From: an uncultured Eubacteriales bacterium
GTDB lineage: Bacteria > Bacillota > Clostridia > Oscillospirales > Acutalibacteraceae
DNA: 64,000 nucleotides
Assembly (NCBI GenBank): GCA_934728355.1
Contig: CAKVEA010000002.1
Location: 124,001 to 188,000, forward strand
Direction: 5' to 3'
Shown piece after piece: positions 53,356-61,492 of the stretch. The notes under the pieces were generated by a model, which saw nothing but the letters and a program-made list of their open reading frames with translations, was not told the origin of the DNA and did not search any database. Position 1 is the first letter of the stretch; each line of letters starts with the position of its first letter. The position numbers and the translations under genes are program-made.

Positions 53356-54426
53356 TTAAATTTTAAGACTTGGTAGTTTTTTGTTATATTCTTCATACAA
53401 GGCGAGTGTTCCCGGTGGAACAATTTCTCCATCACTGATTTTTTTCTCTATTAGTTTCAAATTATTTTTTACTTTTTCTTCTATGTAAGGATTGTTCTCA
53501 GGTATACCTACGCAACCTTCTTTTATGCCGTAAGAAAAAGTTTTACCTCCTATTTTTTCGCCATTAATAAGTTTTTCTGAAACCATTTTAACTGCTTTTC
53601 CTACATCTTTTATCGAAGAAGTCAAAACATTTTTGGGTGCCAAAAACGACTGATCCATATCAGCACCTATTGCATACAGTCCTCTTTCTTTCGCGGCTTC
53701 AATAACACCTACTCCCGCACCACCGGCAGCATGAAATATGCAGTCACATTCATCAAACATTTTTATAGCTATTGCTTTACCTTTTGCGGAATCTGTAAAG
53801 CTTTCGGCATATTGAATTTTAACTTCAATGTTTTGCCCTTTTTCTTTTGCGGCATATGCAACACCTGCACGATATCCATATTCAAATTGGTCTATAACAA
53901 GACTTTTCATTCCACCGATAAATCCAACTTTATTGACTTTTGTGGTCATACCTGCTACATATCCCACCAAAAATGAGGACTCTTCCGCTCTAAATACAAC
54001 ACACGTGACATTCTTAGGTATATTTTCTCCAAAAGAGAAATCCGCAAGTGCATAATTCAATTCAGGGTTTATTTTTGAAGCAGATTCAAGCGGACCTGCA
54101 AGCTTATAACCTATTCCCCATATAAGATTTGCTTTCTCATCCGCCAATTTATCCAGATTCAATGAATAGTCCGAAGCTTGCTGACACTCAACATATCCTA
54201 CTTTTACTTCGTCGGTGTTTTGGAATTCCTTTAATCCTTTCCAAGCAGATTCTTGAAATGATTGGTCGTTTATTCCTCCTCCGTCAGTTACCATTGCAAT
54301 AAAAAACCTATCATCATTCATTGCACCTTTAGCTATTAAAATACCTGTTTTTACAATAAGAGAAATAAATCCCAATGATATTACCGCCACAAGAACAATA
54401 ATAGATTTAGAAATTATTTTTTTCAT
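53356..54426 (-). CDS. nupN: BmpA/NupN-family nucleoside-binding protein
   Basis: A 356-residue binding protein of the Bmp/Med family: FIAMVTDGGGINDQSFQESA at the start of the mature part, then GYVAGMTTKVNKVGFIGGM and HAAGGAGVGVIEAAKERG. It delivers nucleosides to the NupOPQ importer. The ATG at 54426 has GGGAGG. Gram-positive members are normally lipoproteins, but here the N-terminus (KSIIVLVAVISLGFISLIVK) has no lipobox cysteine, so it is probably held by an uncleaved membrane helix, or is released. Confidence 0.92.
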   Translation of the reverse strand: MKKIISKSIIVLVAVISLGFISLIVKTGILIAKGAMNDDRFFIAMVTDGGGINDQSFQESAWKGLKEFQNTDEVKVGYVECQQASDYSLNLDKLADEKANLIWGIGYKLAGPLESASKINPELNYALADFSFGENIPKNVTCVVFRAEESSFLVGYVAGMTTKVNKVGFIGGMKSLVIDQFEYGYRAGVAYAAKEKGQNIEVKIQYAESFTDSAKGKAIAIKMFDECDCIFHAAGGAGVGVIEAAKERGLYAIGADMDQSFLAPKNVLTSSIKDVGKAVKMVSEKLINGEKIGGKTFSYGIKEGCVGIPENNPYIEEKVKNNLKLIEKKISDGEIVPPGTLALYEEYNKKLPSLKI

Positions 54427-54469
54427 TATTTCCTCCCAATCGAGCAAGTAAAAATTTTATTTAAAACAT

Positions 54470-55183
54470 CTATTTGACAACAGTATTCAAAGCAATTTCA
54501 ACCATTTTTCCAAACCCTTTTTCTCTTTCTTCACTACTGAGAGATTCTCCTTTAAGCGGGCAATCGGAAACAGTCAATATACAAAGTGCATTTTTATTTA
54601 AACGTGCAGCATTCATGTATAAAGCCGCAGATTCCATTTCAACAGCCAAAACACCCATTTTTTGCCAATCATAAAGGGAGTTTATATCACTGTAAAATAC
54701 ATCACTTGAAAGAACATTTCCGACAAACGGCTTTACTCCCGAATTTACCGAAGATTTAACCGCTAAATCAAGTAAATTGAAACTAGCGACAGGAGCAAAA
54801 CTTCCACTTAACCTATACTGCATTGCGTAATTCGAGTCAGTGCAAGCTCCCATCGCTATAACTATATCTTTCATATTTACTTTTTCGTTTATTGCCCCGG
54901 CACTTCCTATTCTCACTATGTTTTCAACACCATAAAAATTAAAAAGTTCATAAGAATATATACCCATGGAAGCCATACCCATACCGCTTCCCATAACGGA
55001 AACAGTTTCGTTTTTGTATTTTCCGGTATAACCGAGCATATTTCTTACATTATTAACACATTTAACATCAGAAAGAAAATTTTCAGCAATAAATTTAGCT
55101 CTAAGCGGATCGCCCGGCATTAAAACACTTTTTGCTATATCTTCTTTTTTAGCTGAGATATGAGGAGTTGGTAAATTTGACAT
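54470..55183 (-). CDS. deoD: Purine-nucleoside phosphorylase, DeoD type
   Basis: A 237-residue hexameric-type PNP: PTPHISAKKEDIAKSVLMPG, MGSGMGMASMGIY, RIGSAGAI and the active-site VEMESAAL with SDCPL. It phosphorolyses purine (deoxy)nucleosides. The ATG has no ribosome-binding site within 20 bases; instead an inverted repeat with a TATAAT inside it lies right upstream. It leads into nupN after 43 bp. Confidence 0.96.
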   Translation of the reverse strand: MSNLPTPHISAKKEDIAKSVLMPGDPLRAKFIAENFLSDVKCVNNVRNMLGYTGKYKNETVSVMGSGMGMASMGIYSYELFNFYGVENIVRIGSAGAINEKVNMKDIVIAMGACTDSNYAMQYRLSGSFAPVASFNLLDLAVKSSVNSGVKPFVGNVLSSDVFYSDINSLYDWQKMGVLAVEMESAALYMNAARLNKNALCILTVSDCPLKGESLSSEEREKGFGKMVEIALNTVVK

Positions 55184-55192
55184 AATAGTAAA

Positions 55193-55246
55193 AGACCGAA
55201 TAAATTATATACTTATACACTATATTCGGTCTATAGACACCACCTT
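55193..55246 (-). promoter_or_regulatory. Structured leader or operator before deoD
   Basis: AGACCGAATA (55193-55202) and TATTCGGTCT (55223-55232) are a perfect 10-bp inverted repeat. A second palindrome, GTCTATAGAC (55229-55238), shares its outer arm, so the two folds exclude each other in RNA. The minus strand has TATAAT (55209-55204) between the arms and AAGGTGG at 55246-55240. It may be an operator over a promoter, or an RNA switch. Function is inferred. Confidence 0.55.
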
Positions 55247-55316
55247 TTATTAAGAATATTTAATATAATTTGTAAAAACATAAAAAAATCTTTCGATAAT
55301 TTTAAATTTAGCTAAA

Positions 55317-55964
55317 TCAATTTTCGCAATTGGATTTTATCATAAGCTTTATTGTCTTGTCAACAAACTCAGTAACTTTTTGTATTGCAGGACCCCCAAC
55401 AATAACACAAACTAAGGTTATAATTCCAGAAGTTCCACCCATTATGATTCCAATAACTAAAGTAATTGCATCTTGTAAAAATCTTATAAGTCTAAAGGAC
55501 TTACCCGTTTTTTGGCATATTATAAGCGATGCTGCACTCCAAGGATCTATTCCTATATCAATTGATATGTACATTCCAATCCCGATGAAAGCTAAAACGC
55601 ACCCAAAAATCGAAACTAAAAATCTAGCTGTCCAGGTATTCGGTATACAACATAAATCATATAAATAAACTCCCATATTAACAAAAACTCCTAAAAAGAC
55701 AACATATATAAGAGTTCCTATATGAATATATTTTCGTTTCACAAAAAACACAACCGCTGTAAGAACAAAATTAATTAAATTTATCGTCATTCCAAGATTA
55801 CTATGAAAAAAGTTGCTCACACCATCGTAAAATACTGTTATGGGATCTGCACCTAAATCAGCTTTTATGTTAATAGCTCCTGAAAGTCCAAGAAGAAAAA
55901 TGCTAAGTGTACAAATAAAAATTTTTTCCGCCCATAAAACAATATTTTTTTTGTTTAAATTCAA
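55317..55964 (-). CDS. YczE/YitT-like membrane protein
   Basis: A 215-residue protein with five to six membrane segments. INIKADLGADPITVFYDGVS and a second, similar IDIGIDPWSAASLI show the internal repeat typical of the YczE/YyaS/YitT families. Function is not established. It starts with TTG, whose last bases overlap the deoB stop (TTGA), with GAGGTG eight bases upstream inside the deoB end. Position between deoB and deoD suggests a link with pentose or nucleoside uptake, unproven. Confidence 0.8.
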   Translation of the reverse strand: MNLNKKNIVLWAEKIFICTLSIFLLGLSGAINIKADLGADPITVFYDGVSNFFHSNLGMTINLINFVLTAVVFFVKRKYIHIGTLIYVVFLGVFVNMGVYLYDLCCIPNTWTARFLVSIFGCVLAFIGIGMYISIDIGIDPWSAASLIICQKTGKSFRLIRFLQDAITLVIGIIMGGTSGIITLVCVIVGGPAIQKVTEFVDKTIKLMIKSNCEN

Positions 55965-57130
55965 ATTTTTAACACCTCTTCCAAGAACGACTCACCTTTT
56001 ATTTTATTTTTTAACCCAAAATAATCAAGTACTGTAGAGCCTATATCACCAAAAAACTCTCTTGTACCTAAACTTATTCCACTTTTTATCATTTTTCCGT
56101 ATATTATCATAGGAGTGTATTCTCTTGAATGATCTGTAGAAGGGGTACAAGGATCGCAACCATGGTCAGCTGTTATTATTAAAATATCTTCGTTTTTTAA
56201 TTTATTAATAATTTCAGGTAATTTTGAATCAAAATATGAAAGTGCAGAAGCATATCCCTGAACATCATTTCTATGACCGTAAAGCATGTCAAAATCAACA
56301 AGATTAACAAAGCAAAGACCTTCAAAATCTTCTTCCATTACATTCAAAGTTTTTTCTATTCCGTCTGCATTGTTTACAGTCTTTATTGATTTAGTTACTC
56401 CTCTTCCCCCGAAAATATCACTTATTTTTCCAATTGCCACAACATCTTTGCTGTTTTTATTGAGTACATCCAGCATCGTTTCTCCAGGAGCGGTAAGTGC
56501 ATAATCATGCCTTCCCGAAGTACGGTAAAAATCCGGGTAAACCCCTTTAAATGGTCTTGCTATAACTCTTCCTACTCCATTTTTGCCTTTAAGCATTTTA
56601 CGTGCTATTTCACATACTCTGTAAAGCTCTTCAAGTGGTACAAAATCTTCATGAGCAGCTATTTGAAAAACACTGTCAGCCGAAGTATAAACTATAAGCT
56701 TACCAGTTTCGATACTTTCTTTACCATAGTCTTTAATAACCTCTGTACCTGAGTAAGGTTTATGACATAAAGTTTTATACCCTGATTTTTCTTCAAATTC
56801 CTTTATAAGATTGCTCGGGAATCCTTCAGGGTATGTAGGAAGCGGACTTTCGGATTCTATCCCCGCAATTTCCCAATGTCCTATTATTGTATCTTTACCT
56901 TTCGATTTTTCTTTCATTCTTGCAAAACTTCCTAAAGGATTTTTTTCTGATGAAATATAATCAACACCGTCAATATTAAAAAGTCCTAGCTTTTTCATAT
57001 TCGGCATGCAAAATTTACTGCTCTTGCTACAAGACCTCAAAGTGTTACTTCCTTTATCGCCATAAAATTCCGCATCGGGCATTTCTCCTATTCCAAAGCT
57101 GTCAAGTACAATTAAAAATGCTCTTTTCAT
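55961..57130 (-). CDS. deoB: Phosphopentomutase
   Basis: A 389-residue alkaline-phosphatase-superfamily mutase: VLDSFGIGEMPDAEFYGDKG with the metal Asp, then ITADHGCDPCTPSTDHSREY with the second metal site. It turns (deoxy)ribose 1-phosphate from DeoD and DeoA into the 5-phosphate used by DeoC. TAGGAGG precedes the ATG, 16 bp after parC. Confidence 0.97.
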   Translation of the reverse strand: MKRAFLIVLDSFGIGEMPDAEFYGDKGSNTLRSCSKSSKFCMPNMKKLGLFNIDGVDYISSEKNPLGSFARMKEKSKGKDTIIGHWEIAGIESESPLPTYPEGFPSNLIKEFEEKSGYKTLCHKPYSGTEVIKDYGKESIETGKLIVYTSADSVFQIAAHEDFVPLEELYRVCEIARKMLKGKNGVGRVIARPFKGVYPDFYRTSGRHDYALTAPGETMLDVLNKNSKDVVAIGKISDIFGGRGVTKSIKTVNNADGIEKTLNVMEEDFEGLCFVNLVDFDMLYGHRNDVQGYASALSYFDSKLPEIINKLKNEDILIITADHGCDPCTPSTDHSREYTPMIIYGKMIKSGISLGTREFFGDIGSTVLDYFGLKNKIKGESFLEEVLKI

Positions 57131-57146
57131 TTTTTCCTCCTAAATT

Positions 57147-59369
57147 TTATAAAATTGTCATTTGCTGGCAAGTATCCATAGCAAGGTACTTTCCTGTTGA
57201 CGGTAAATTTTTTGCAAAATAACTTTCTGAATCTTTCAAACTTCCTTCTTTAAATAATTCTGCACTGATTAATCTGTGACCCTTTTTTTGTTTCATAACC
57301 ATAATACCTTGAGTATTTTTCGACTGTTTAATATTTATGCTTTGACTGTTAAACAAAAGTATTTTCCCGGAAGATGATTTTAAAATAAAATTATTATCTA
57401 GGATCATATGCATACATGAAATAAGATTGTCACCATCAAAGAATGCTTTTATCAATTTTTTTCTGTTCGTTTTAGTAGAATATGACTTCATATCAACTTT
57501 TGCTACACGACCAGAAGCAAAGAAAAATATCATAAACCCACTATAATCATTCGTAGAAGTCATATAAACAACTTTTTCATTTTTATCAAAGTTAAGAACG
57601 GCAGGTATATATTCTCCTATTAAGCTGGCTTTAATGTCTTTGAAGCTGTCAGCTTTTGCTTTGTAAACAACTGATTTATTCGTAAAAAACAGTAAATCAT
57701 CTTTATTATTACCAAGAATACTTCCGGAAATTTCATCATCATTTTTAAGGTTTTGCTCAGAGCTCATTTTAAGAGACTGCGGTGTTATTTTTTTGAAATA
57801 CCCTTCTTTACTAATGAAAAAATGCACCGGATAATCAGGTACTTCTATTTCTTCCTCAGGTAATTCCTTAGGAGAAACTATTTCGCATAAACGAGGTTTA
57901 CCGTAATTTTTAGAAACAGATTTTAAATCATTCAGTATAATTTCATCTATTTTAGATTTATCTTTAAGAATACTTTCTAAATCATCTATACCGCTTTTTA
58001 AGTCTCCTATTTCTTCTGTACGCTTTAATATATACTCTCTGTTTAAATGGCGCAGTTTTATATCCGCAACGTGTGATGCTTGTATTTCATCTATCTCAAA
58101 TCCTCTCATCAAGTTGGGAACAACACTCATTTCTTCTTTTGTATTCTTTATGATTTCTATCGCTTTGTCTATATCCATCAATATTTTAGCAAGGCCTTCC
58201 AAAAGATGCAGCTTACTCTTCAGCTTTTTTAATTCAAAAACAGTTCTTCTTTTCACACATTCTTCACGAAACAATGTCCATTCTTTTATAATTTCTCTTA
58301 TGCCTAAAACTTTTGGAGTTTGATCAATGAGAATATTAAAATTACAAGAAAAAGTATCTTCAAGTTGGGTTAAACGGAAAAGTTTACACATAAGCTTCTC
58401 CGGATCAACTCCACGTTTGAGGTCAATTGTTATTTTTAACCCTTCAAGACCTGTTTCATCTCTAATATCAGAAATTTCTCTTAACTTTCCGCTTTTTATA
58501 AGTTCTGCAATTTTTTCAATTATGAGTTCACTTGTTGTTGTTGGAGGAATATTTTTTATATCTATACAGTTATATTTTTTATCGTATACATATTTTGCTC
58601 TTACTTTTATTCCTCCGCGACCTGTTTCATAAATTGACTTAAGTTTTTCTCTGTCATAAATTATTTCACCGCCACCCGGAAAATCCGGGGCAATTAATGT
58701 ACTTAAAATATCATGGTCAGGATTTTTTATTAAGTTTGCCGCAGTATCACAAACTTCTTTAAGATTAAACGAACATATCGAGCTTGCCATACCAACAGCT
58801 ATTCCTGTATTTGAATTAACCAAAATACTCGGAAAAGTACAGGGCAAAAGTGAAGGTTCCTTCAAAGTATTGTCGTAGTTATCAACAAAATCAACAGTAT
58901 CTTTATCTATATCTTTAAAAATTTCTTTGCAAATATTCTCAAGCTTTGCTTCTGTGTATCTCGAAGCTGCACATGCCATATCTCGAGAATAAAATTTTCC
59001 GAAGTTCCCTTTTGAATCAACATAAGGATGAAGAAGTGCTTCATATCCTCTGCTCATTCTAACCATAGTTTCATAAATTGCACTGTCTCCATGAGGGTTA
59101 AGCTTCATTGTTTGACCTACAATATTTGCTGATTTTGTTCTTACACCGTCTAAAAGACCCATTTTAAACATAGTATAAATTAATTTTCTGTGTGATGGTT
59201 TAAATCCATCTATTTCAGGTATGGCTCTTGACATTATAACACTCATCGCATAGGGCATATAATTTTTTCTTAAAGTGTCAACTATTTTTTCCTCAACCAC
59301 TTTTCCGGCATTATAGATAAAACCATTTACCTGAGTTGTGGATTGTTTGTTTTTAATTCTTTTCGCCAT
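57147..59369 (-). CDS. parC: DNA topoisomerase IV subunit A (ParC type)
   Basis: A 740-residue type IIA topoisomerase A subunit. The active-site Tyr138 lies in AASRYTE. The quinolone region is HGDSAIYETMVRM with Ser96 and Glu100, the sensitive-type residues. The C-terminal beta-pinwheel lacks a recognisable GyrA box (Q-R-R-G-G-K-G) and reads YSTKTNRKKLIKAF, so I call ParC rather than GyrA. It is shorter than GyrA, which also fits. AAGGAG precedes the ATG, 12 bp after parE. Confidence 0.9.
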   Translation of the reverse strand: MAKRIKNKQSTTQVNGFIYNAGKVVEEKIVDTLRKNYMPYAMSVIMSRAIPEIDGFKPSHRKLIYTMFKMGLLDGVRTKSANIVGQTMKLNPHGDSAIYETMVRMSRGYEALLHPYVDSKGNFGKFYSRDMACAASRYTEAKLENICKEIFKDIDKDTVDFVDNYDNTLKEPSLLPCTFPSILVNSNTGIAVGMASSICSFNLKEVCDTAANLIKNPDHDILSTLIAPDFPGGGEIIYDREKLKSIYETGRGGIKVRAKYVYDKKYNCIDIKNIPPTTTSELIIEKIAELIKSGKLREISDIRDETGLEGLKITIDLKRGVDPEKLMCKLFRLTQLEDTFSCNFNILIDQTPKVLGIREIIKEWTLFREECVKRRTVFELKKLKSKLHLLEGLAKILMDIDKAIEIIKNTKEEMSVVPNLMRGFEIDEIQASHVADIKLRHLNREYILKRTEEIGDLKSGIDDLESILKDKSKIDEIILNDLKSVSKNYGKPRLCEIVSPKELPEEEIEVPDYPVHFFISKEGYFKKITPQSLKMSSEQNLKNDDEISGSILGNNKDDLLFFTNKSVVYKAKADSFKDIKASLIGEYIPAVLNFDKNEKVVYMTSTNDYSGFMIFFFASGRVAKVDMKSYSTKTNRKKLIKAFFDGDNLISCMHMILDNNFILKSSSGKILLFNSQSINIKQSKNTQGIMVMKQKKGHRLISAELFKEGSLKDSESYFAKNLPSTGKYLAMDTCQQMTIL

Positions 59370-59381
59370 TTTCGAGACTCC

Positions 59382-61364
59382 TTAACTTACATCTAAATTA
59401 TCCGTATATAAATGGCCGTTTTCAACTATATACTCTTTTCTTCCACTTAAATTATCCCCTAAGAGGATATCAAACATTTCAGCAGTCTTTTTAATATCTT
59501 GAGGCATAACTTTTATAAGCCTTCTTGTTCTTGGGTCCATAGTTGTAAAGCTCATCATATCAGGTTCGTTTTCACCGAGACCTTTAGATCTCTGAATGGT
59601 GTATTTTTTATTTCCTATTTTTTTTATAAAATCTTCTTTTTCACTTTCATTATAAGCAAAATAAGTTTCTCCGGAAGAATTTATTTCGTAAAGCGGGGAT
59701 TCTGCTATAAAGACTTTTCCTTCTTCTATTAGTTTAGGAGTAAGCTGGTAAATCATTGTCAAAAGAAGAGTCCTTATCTGAAATCCGTCAACATCTGCAT
59801 CGGTACAAAGAATAACTTTATTCCATCTAAGAGAATTTATATTGAAGGAAGAAAGTTCTTTCGCAGCTTTAGAATTTCTAATTTCTACTCCGCATCCCAA
59901 AACTTTTATAAGATCAACTATTATTTCACTTTTAAATATTCTGTTCAAATCGGCTTTTAGACAGTTAAGGATTTTTCCTCTTATCGGAATAATTGCTTGA
60001 AAATCGGGATTTCTTGCTTGTTTACAAGCTCCCAAAGCGGAATCTCCTTCAACTATAAAAAGTTCTCTTTGACTTAAATCTTTGCTTCTGCAATCAACAA
60101 ATTTTGCAACTCTACTTGAAATATCCATTGAAGTTGTCAATTTCTTTTTCAAATTCTGACGTGTCTTCTCGGCATCTTCTCGACTTCTTTTATTTATAAG
60201 TATTTGAGAAATTATTTTTTCCGCATCTTCTGGATGTTCTATGAAATATATTTCCAAATATTCTTTAAGTGCAGCAGTTAATGCATCTTGAATACCTTTA
60301 TTAGTAATTGATTTTTTAGTTTGATTTTCGTAAGAAGTCATTGTAGAAAATGAAGAAATTATTATGACAAGTGAATCTTCTATATCTGAGTAAGAAATTT
60401 TATTTTCATTCTTTGTGTACTTGCCGGACTTTTTTATGAAATTATCTATTTGGTATAAAAAAGCATTCTTGACTGCTTTTTCAGGAGCTCCTCCGTGCTC
60501 CAAGAAACTCGAATTATGGTAATATTCAGCTAGTTTTAATTTTCTCGAGAAAGCAACCGCTACAGATGCTTTTAATTTGTAAAACGGCTTATCTTCTCGA
60601 TCTCTGACTTCTTTTTCAAGAGACCAACTTTGAATAGGAGTCAAATAATCTCCATTCAAAATTTCTTCGACGTAGTCAACTATTCCATGCGGATATTTAA
60701 ATTTCATTTCTTTGAAATTACCGTCAGGCTCCCGAAATTTAAGATAAAATTCTATCCCTGAGTTTACAACCGCTTGACGTTTTAAAACATCGGTTAAATA
60801 TTCAAACGGTACACTAATATCTGTAAATACGGTTATATCCGGTTTCCAACGAATCTTAGTGCCTGTGTCTTTCTTTTTATAGGAGTTTTTTTTCATTCCT
60901 CCTATATTTTCACCTTTTTCAAAATGAAGATTATATATATATCCGTCTCTTTTTATTTCAACATCCATATATTCAGAAGCATATTGAGTCGAACAAAGCC
61001 CCAAGCCATTTAAACCTAAAGAATACTCATAATTTCCCTGAAAATTTCCTCCGTATTTTCCTCCTGCATAAAGCTCACAAAATAATAGTTCCCAGTTAAA
61101 TCTTTTTTCGTTTTTATTGTAATCTACAGGTATTCCCCTGCCATGATCTTCAATTTCAATAGAGTAATCTTTAAAATAAGTCACATTTATAACATCACCG
61201 TGACCTTCACGAGCTTCATCTATAGAATTCGAAAGTATTTCAAAAATAGAATGTTCACAACCTTCTATACCATCGGACCCAAATATTACTCCAGGGCGTT
61301 TTCTTACTCTTTCAGCACCCTTTAATGAAGATATACTTTCATTTCCATATGTTTTTTTATCCAA
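59382..61364 (-). CDS. parE: DNA topoisomerase IV subunit B (ParE type)
   Basis: A 660-residue ATPase subunit. GHKL ATPase: EILSNSIDEAREGHG, DHGRGIPVD, LGLNGLG. Toprim domain: FIVEGDSALGACKQARN, then CTDADVDGFQIRTLLL with the metal acids. C-terminal GEN[E]PDMM region. Paired with the ParC-type gene. Own promoter with a palindrome in its spacer. A gyrB copy is expected elsewhere in the genome. Confidence 0.92.
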   Translation of the reverse strand: MDKKTYGNESISSLKGAERVRKRPGVIFGSDGIEGCEHSIFEILSNSIDEAREGHGDVINVTYFKDYSIEIEDHGRGIPVDYNKNEKRFNWELLFCELYAGGKYGGNFQGNYEYSLGLNGLGLCSTQYASEYMDVEIKRDGYIYNLHFEKGENIGGMKKNSYKKKDTGTKIRWKPDITVFTDISVPFEYLTDVLKRQAVVNSGIEFYLKFREPDGNFKEMKFKYPHGIVDYVEEILNGDYLTPIQSWSLEKEVRDREDKPFYKLKASVAVAFSRKLKLAEYYHNSSFLEHGGAPEKAVKNAFLYQIDNFIKKSGKYTKNENKISYSDIEDSLVIIISSFSTMTSYENQTKKSITNKGIQDALTAALKEYLEIYFIEHPEDAEKIISQILINKRSREDAEKTRQNLKKKLTTSMDISSRVAKFVDCRSKDLSQRELFIVEGDSALGACKQARNPDFQAIIPIRGKILNCLKADLNRIFKSEIIVDLIKVLGCGVEIRNSKAAKELSSFNINSLRWNKVILCTDADVDGFQIRTLLLTMIYQLTPKLIEEGKVFIAESPLYEINSSGETYFAYNESEKEDFIKKIGNKKYTIQRSKGLGENEPDMMSFTTMDPRTRRLIKVMPQDIKKTAEMFDILLGDNLSGRKEYIVENGHLYTDNLDVS

Positions 61365-61397
61365 GTATATTTTCTCCTTTACGTATTTTTTTACTAT

Positions 61398-61426
61398 ATT
61401 ATATTACCTAAAGGTAAATGAGTCAA
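61398..61426 (-). promoter_or_regulatory. Promoter of parE with inverted repeat in the spacer
   Basis: Minus strand TTGACT (61426-61421), 17 bases, TATAAT (61403-61398). The spacer holds TTACCTTTAGGTAA (61417-61404), a 6-bp inverted repeat with a two-base centre, in the usual place of an operator. Confidence 0.75.
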
Positions 61427-61443
61427 ACAAAGGGAATGTATGG

Positions 61444-61480
61444 TAAAAAATATCTCAAAGAGATTTACCCTTTGAGATAT
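61444..61480 (-). terminator. Terminator of the beta-helix protein gene
   Basis: ATATCTCAAAG (61450-61460) with CTTTGAGATAT (61470-61480), 11-bp perfect stem, 9-base loop, followed by a T run on the minus strand. Twelve bases after the gene's stop. Confidence 0.9.
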
Positions 61481-61492
61481 AAAGCTTTATTT

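Noticed and set aside
55184..55320. T-box leader before deoD (AAGGTGG resembles part of the T-box)
   Set aside because: No stem I or specifier loop fits in the short gap after the upstream gene, and deoD is not an amino-acid gene.
57147..61364. gyrA/gyrB
   Set aside because: The A subunit lacks a GyrA box and is short, the pair is not next to recF or the origin; topoisomerase IV fits better.
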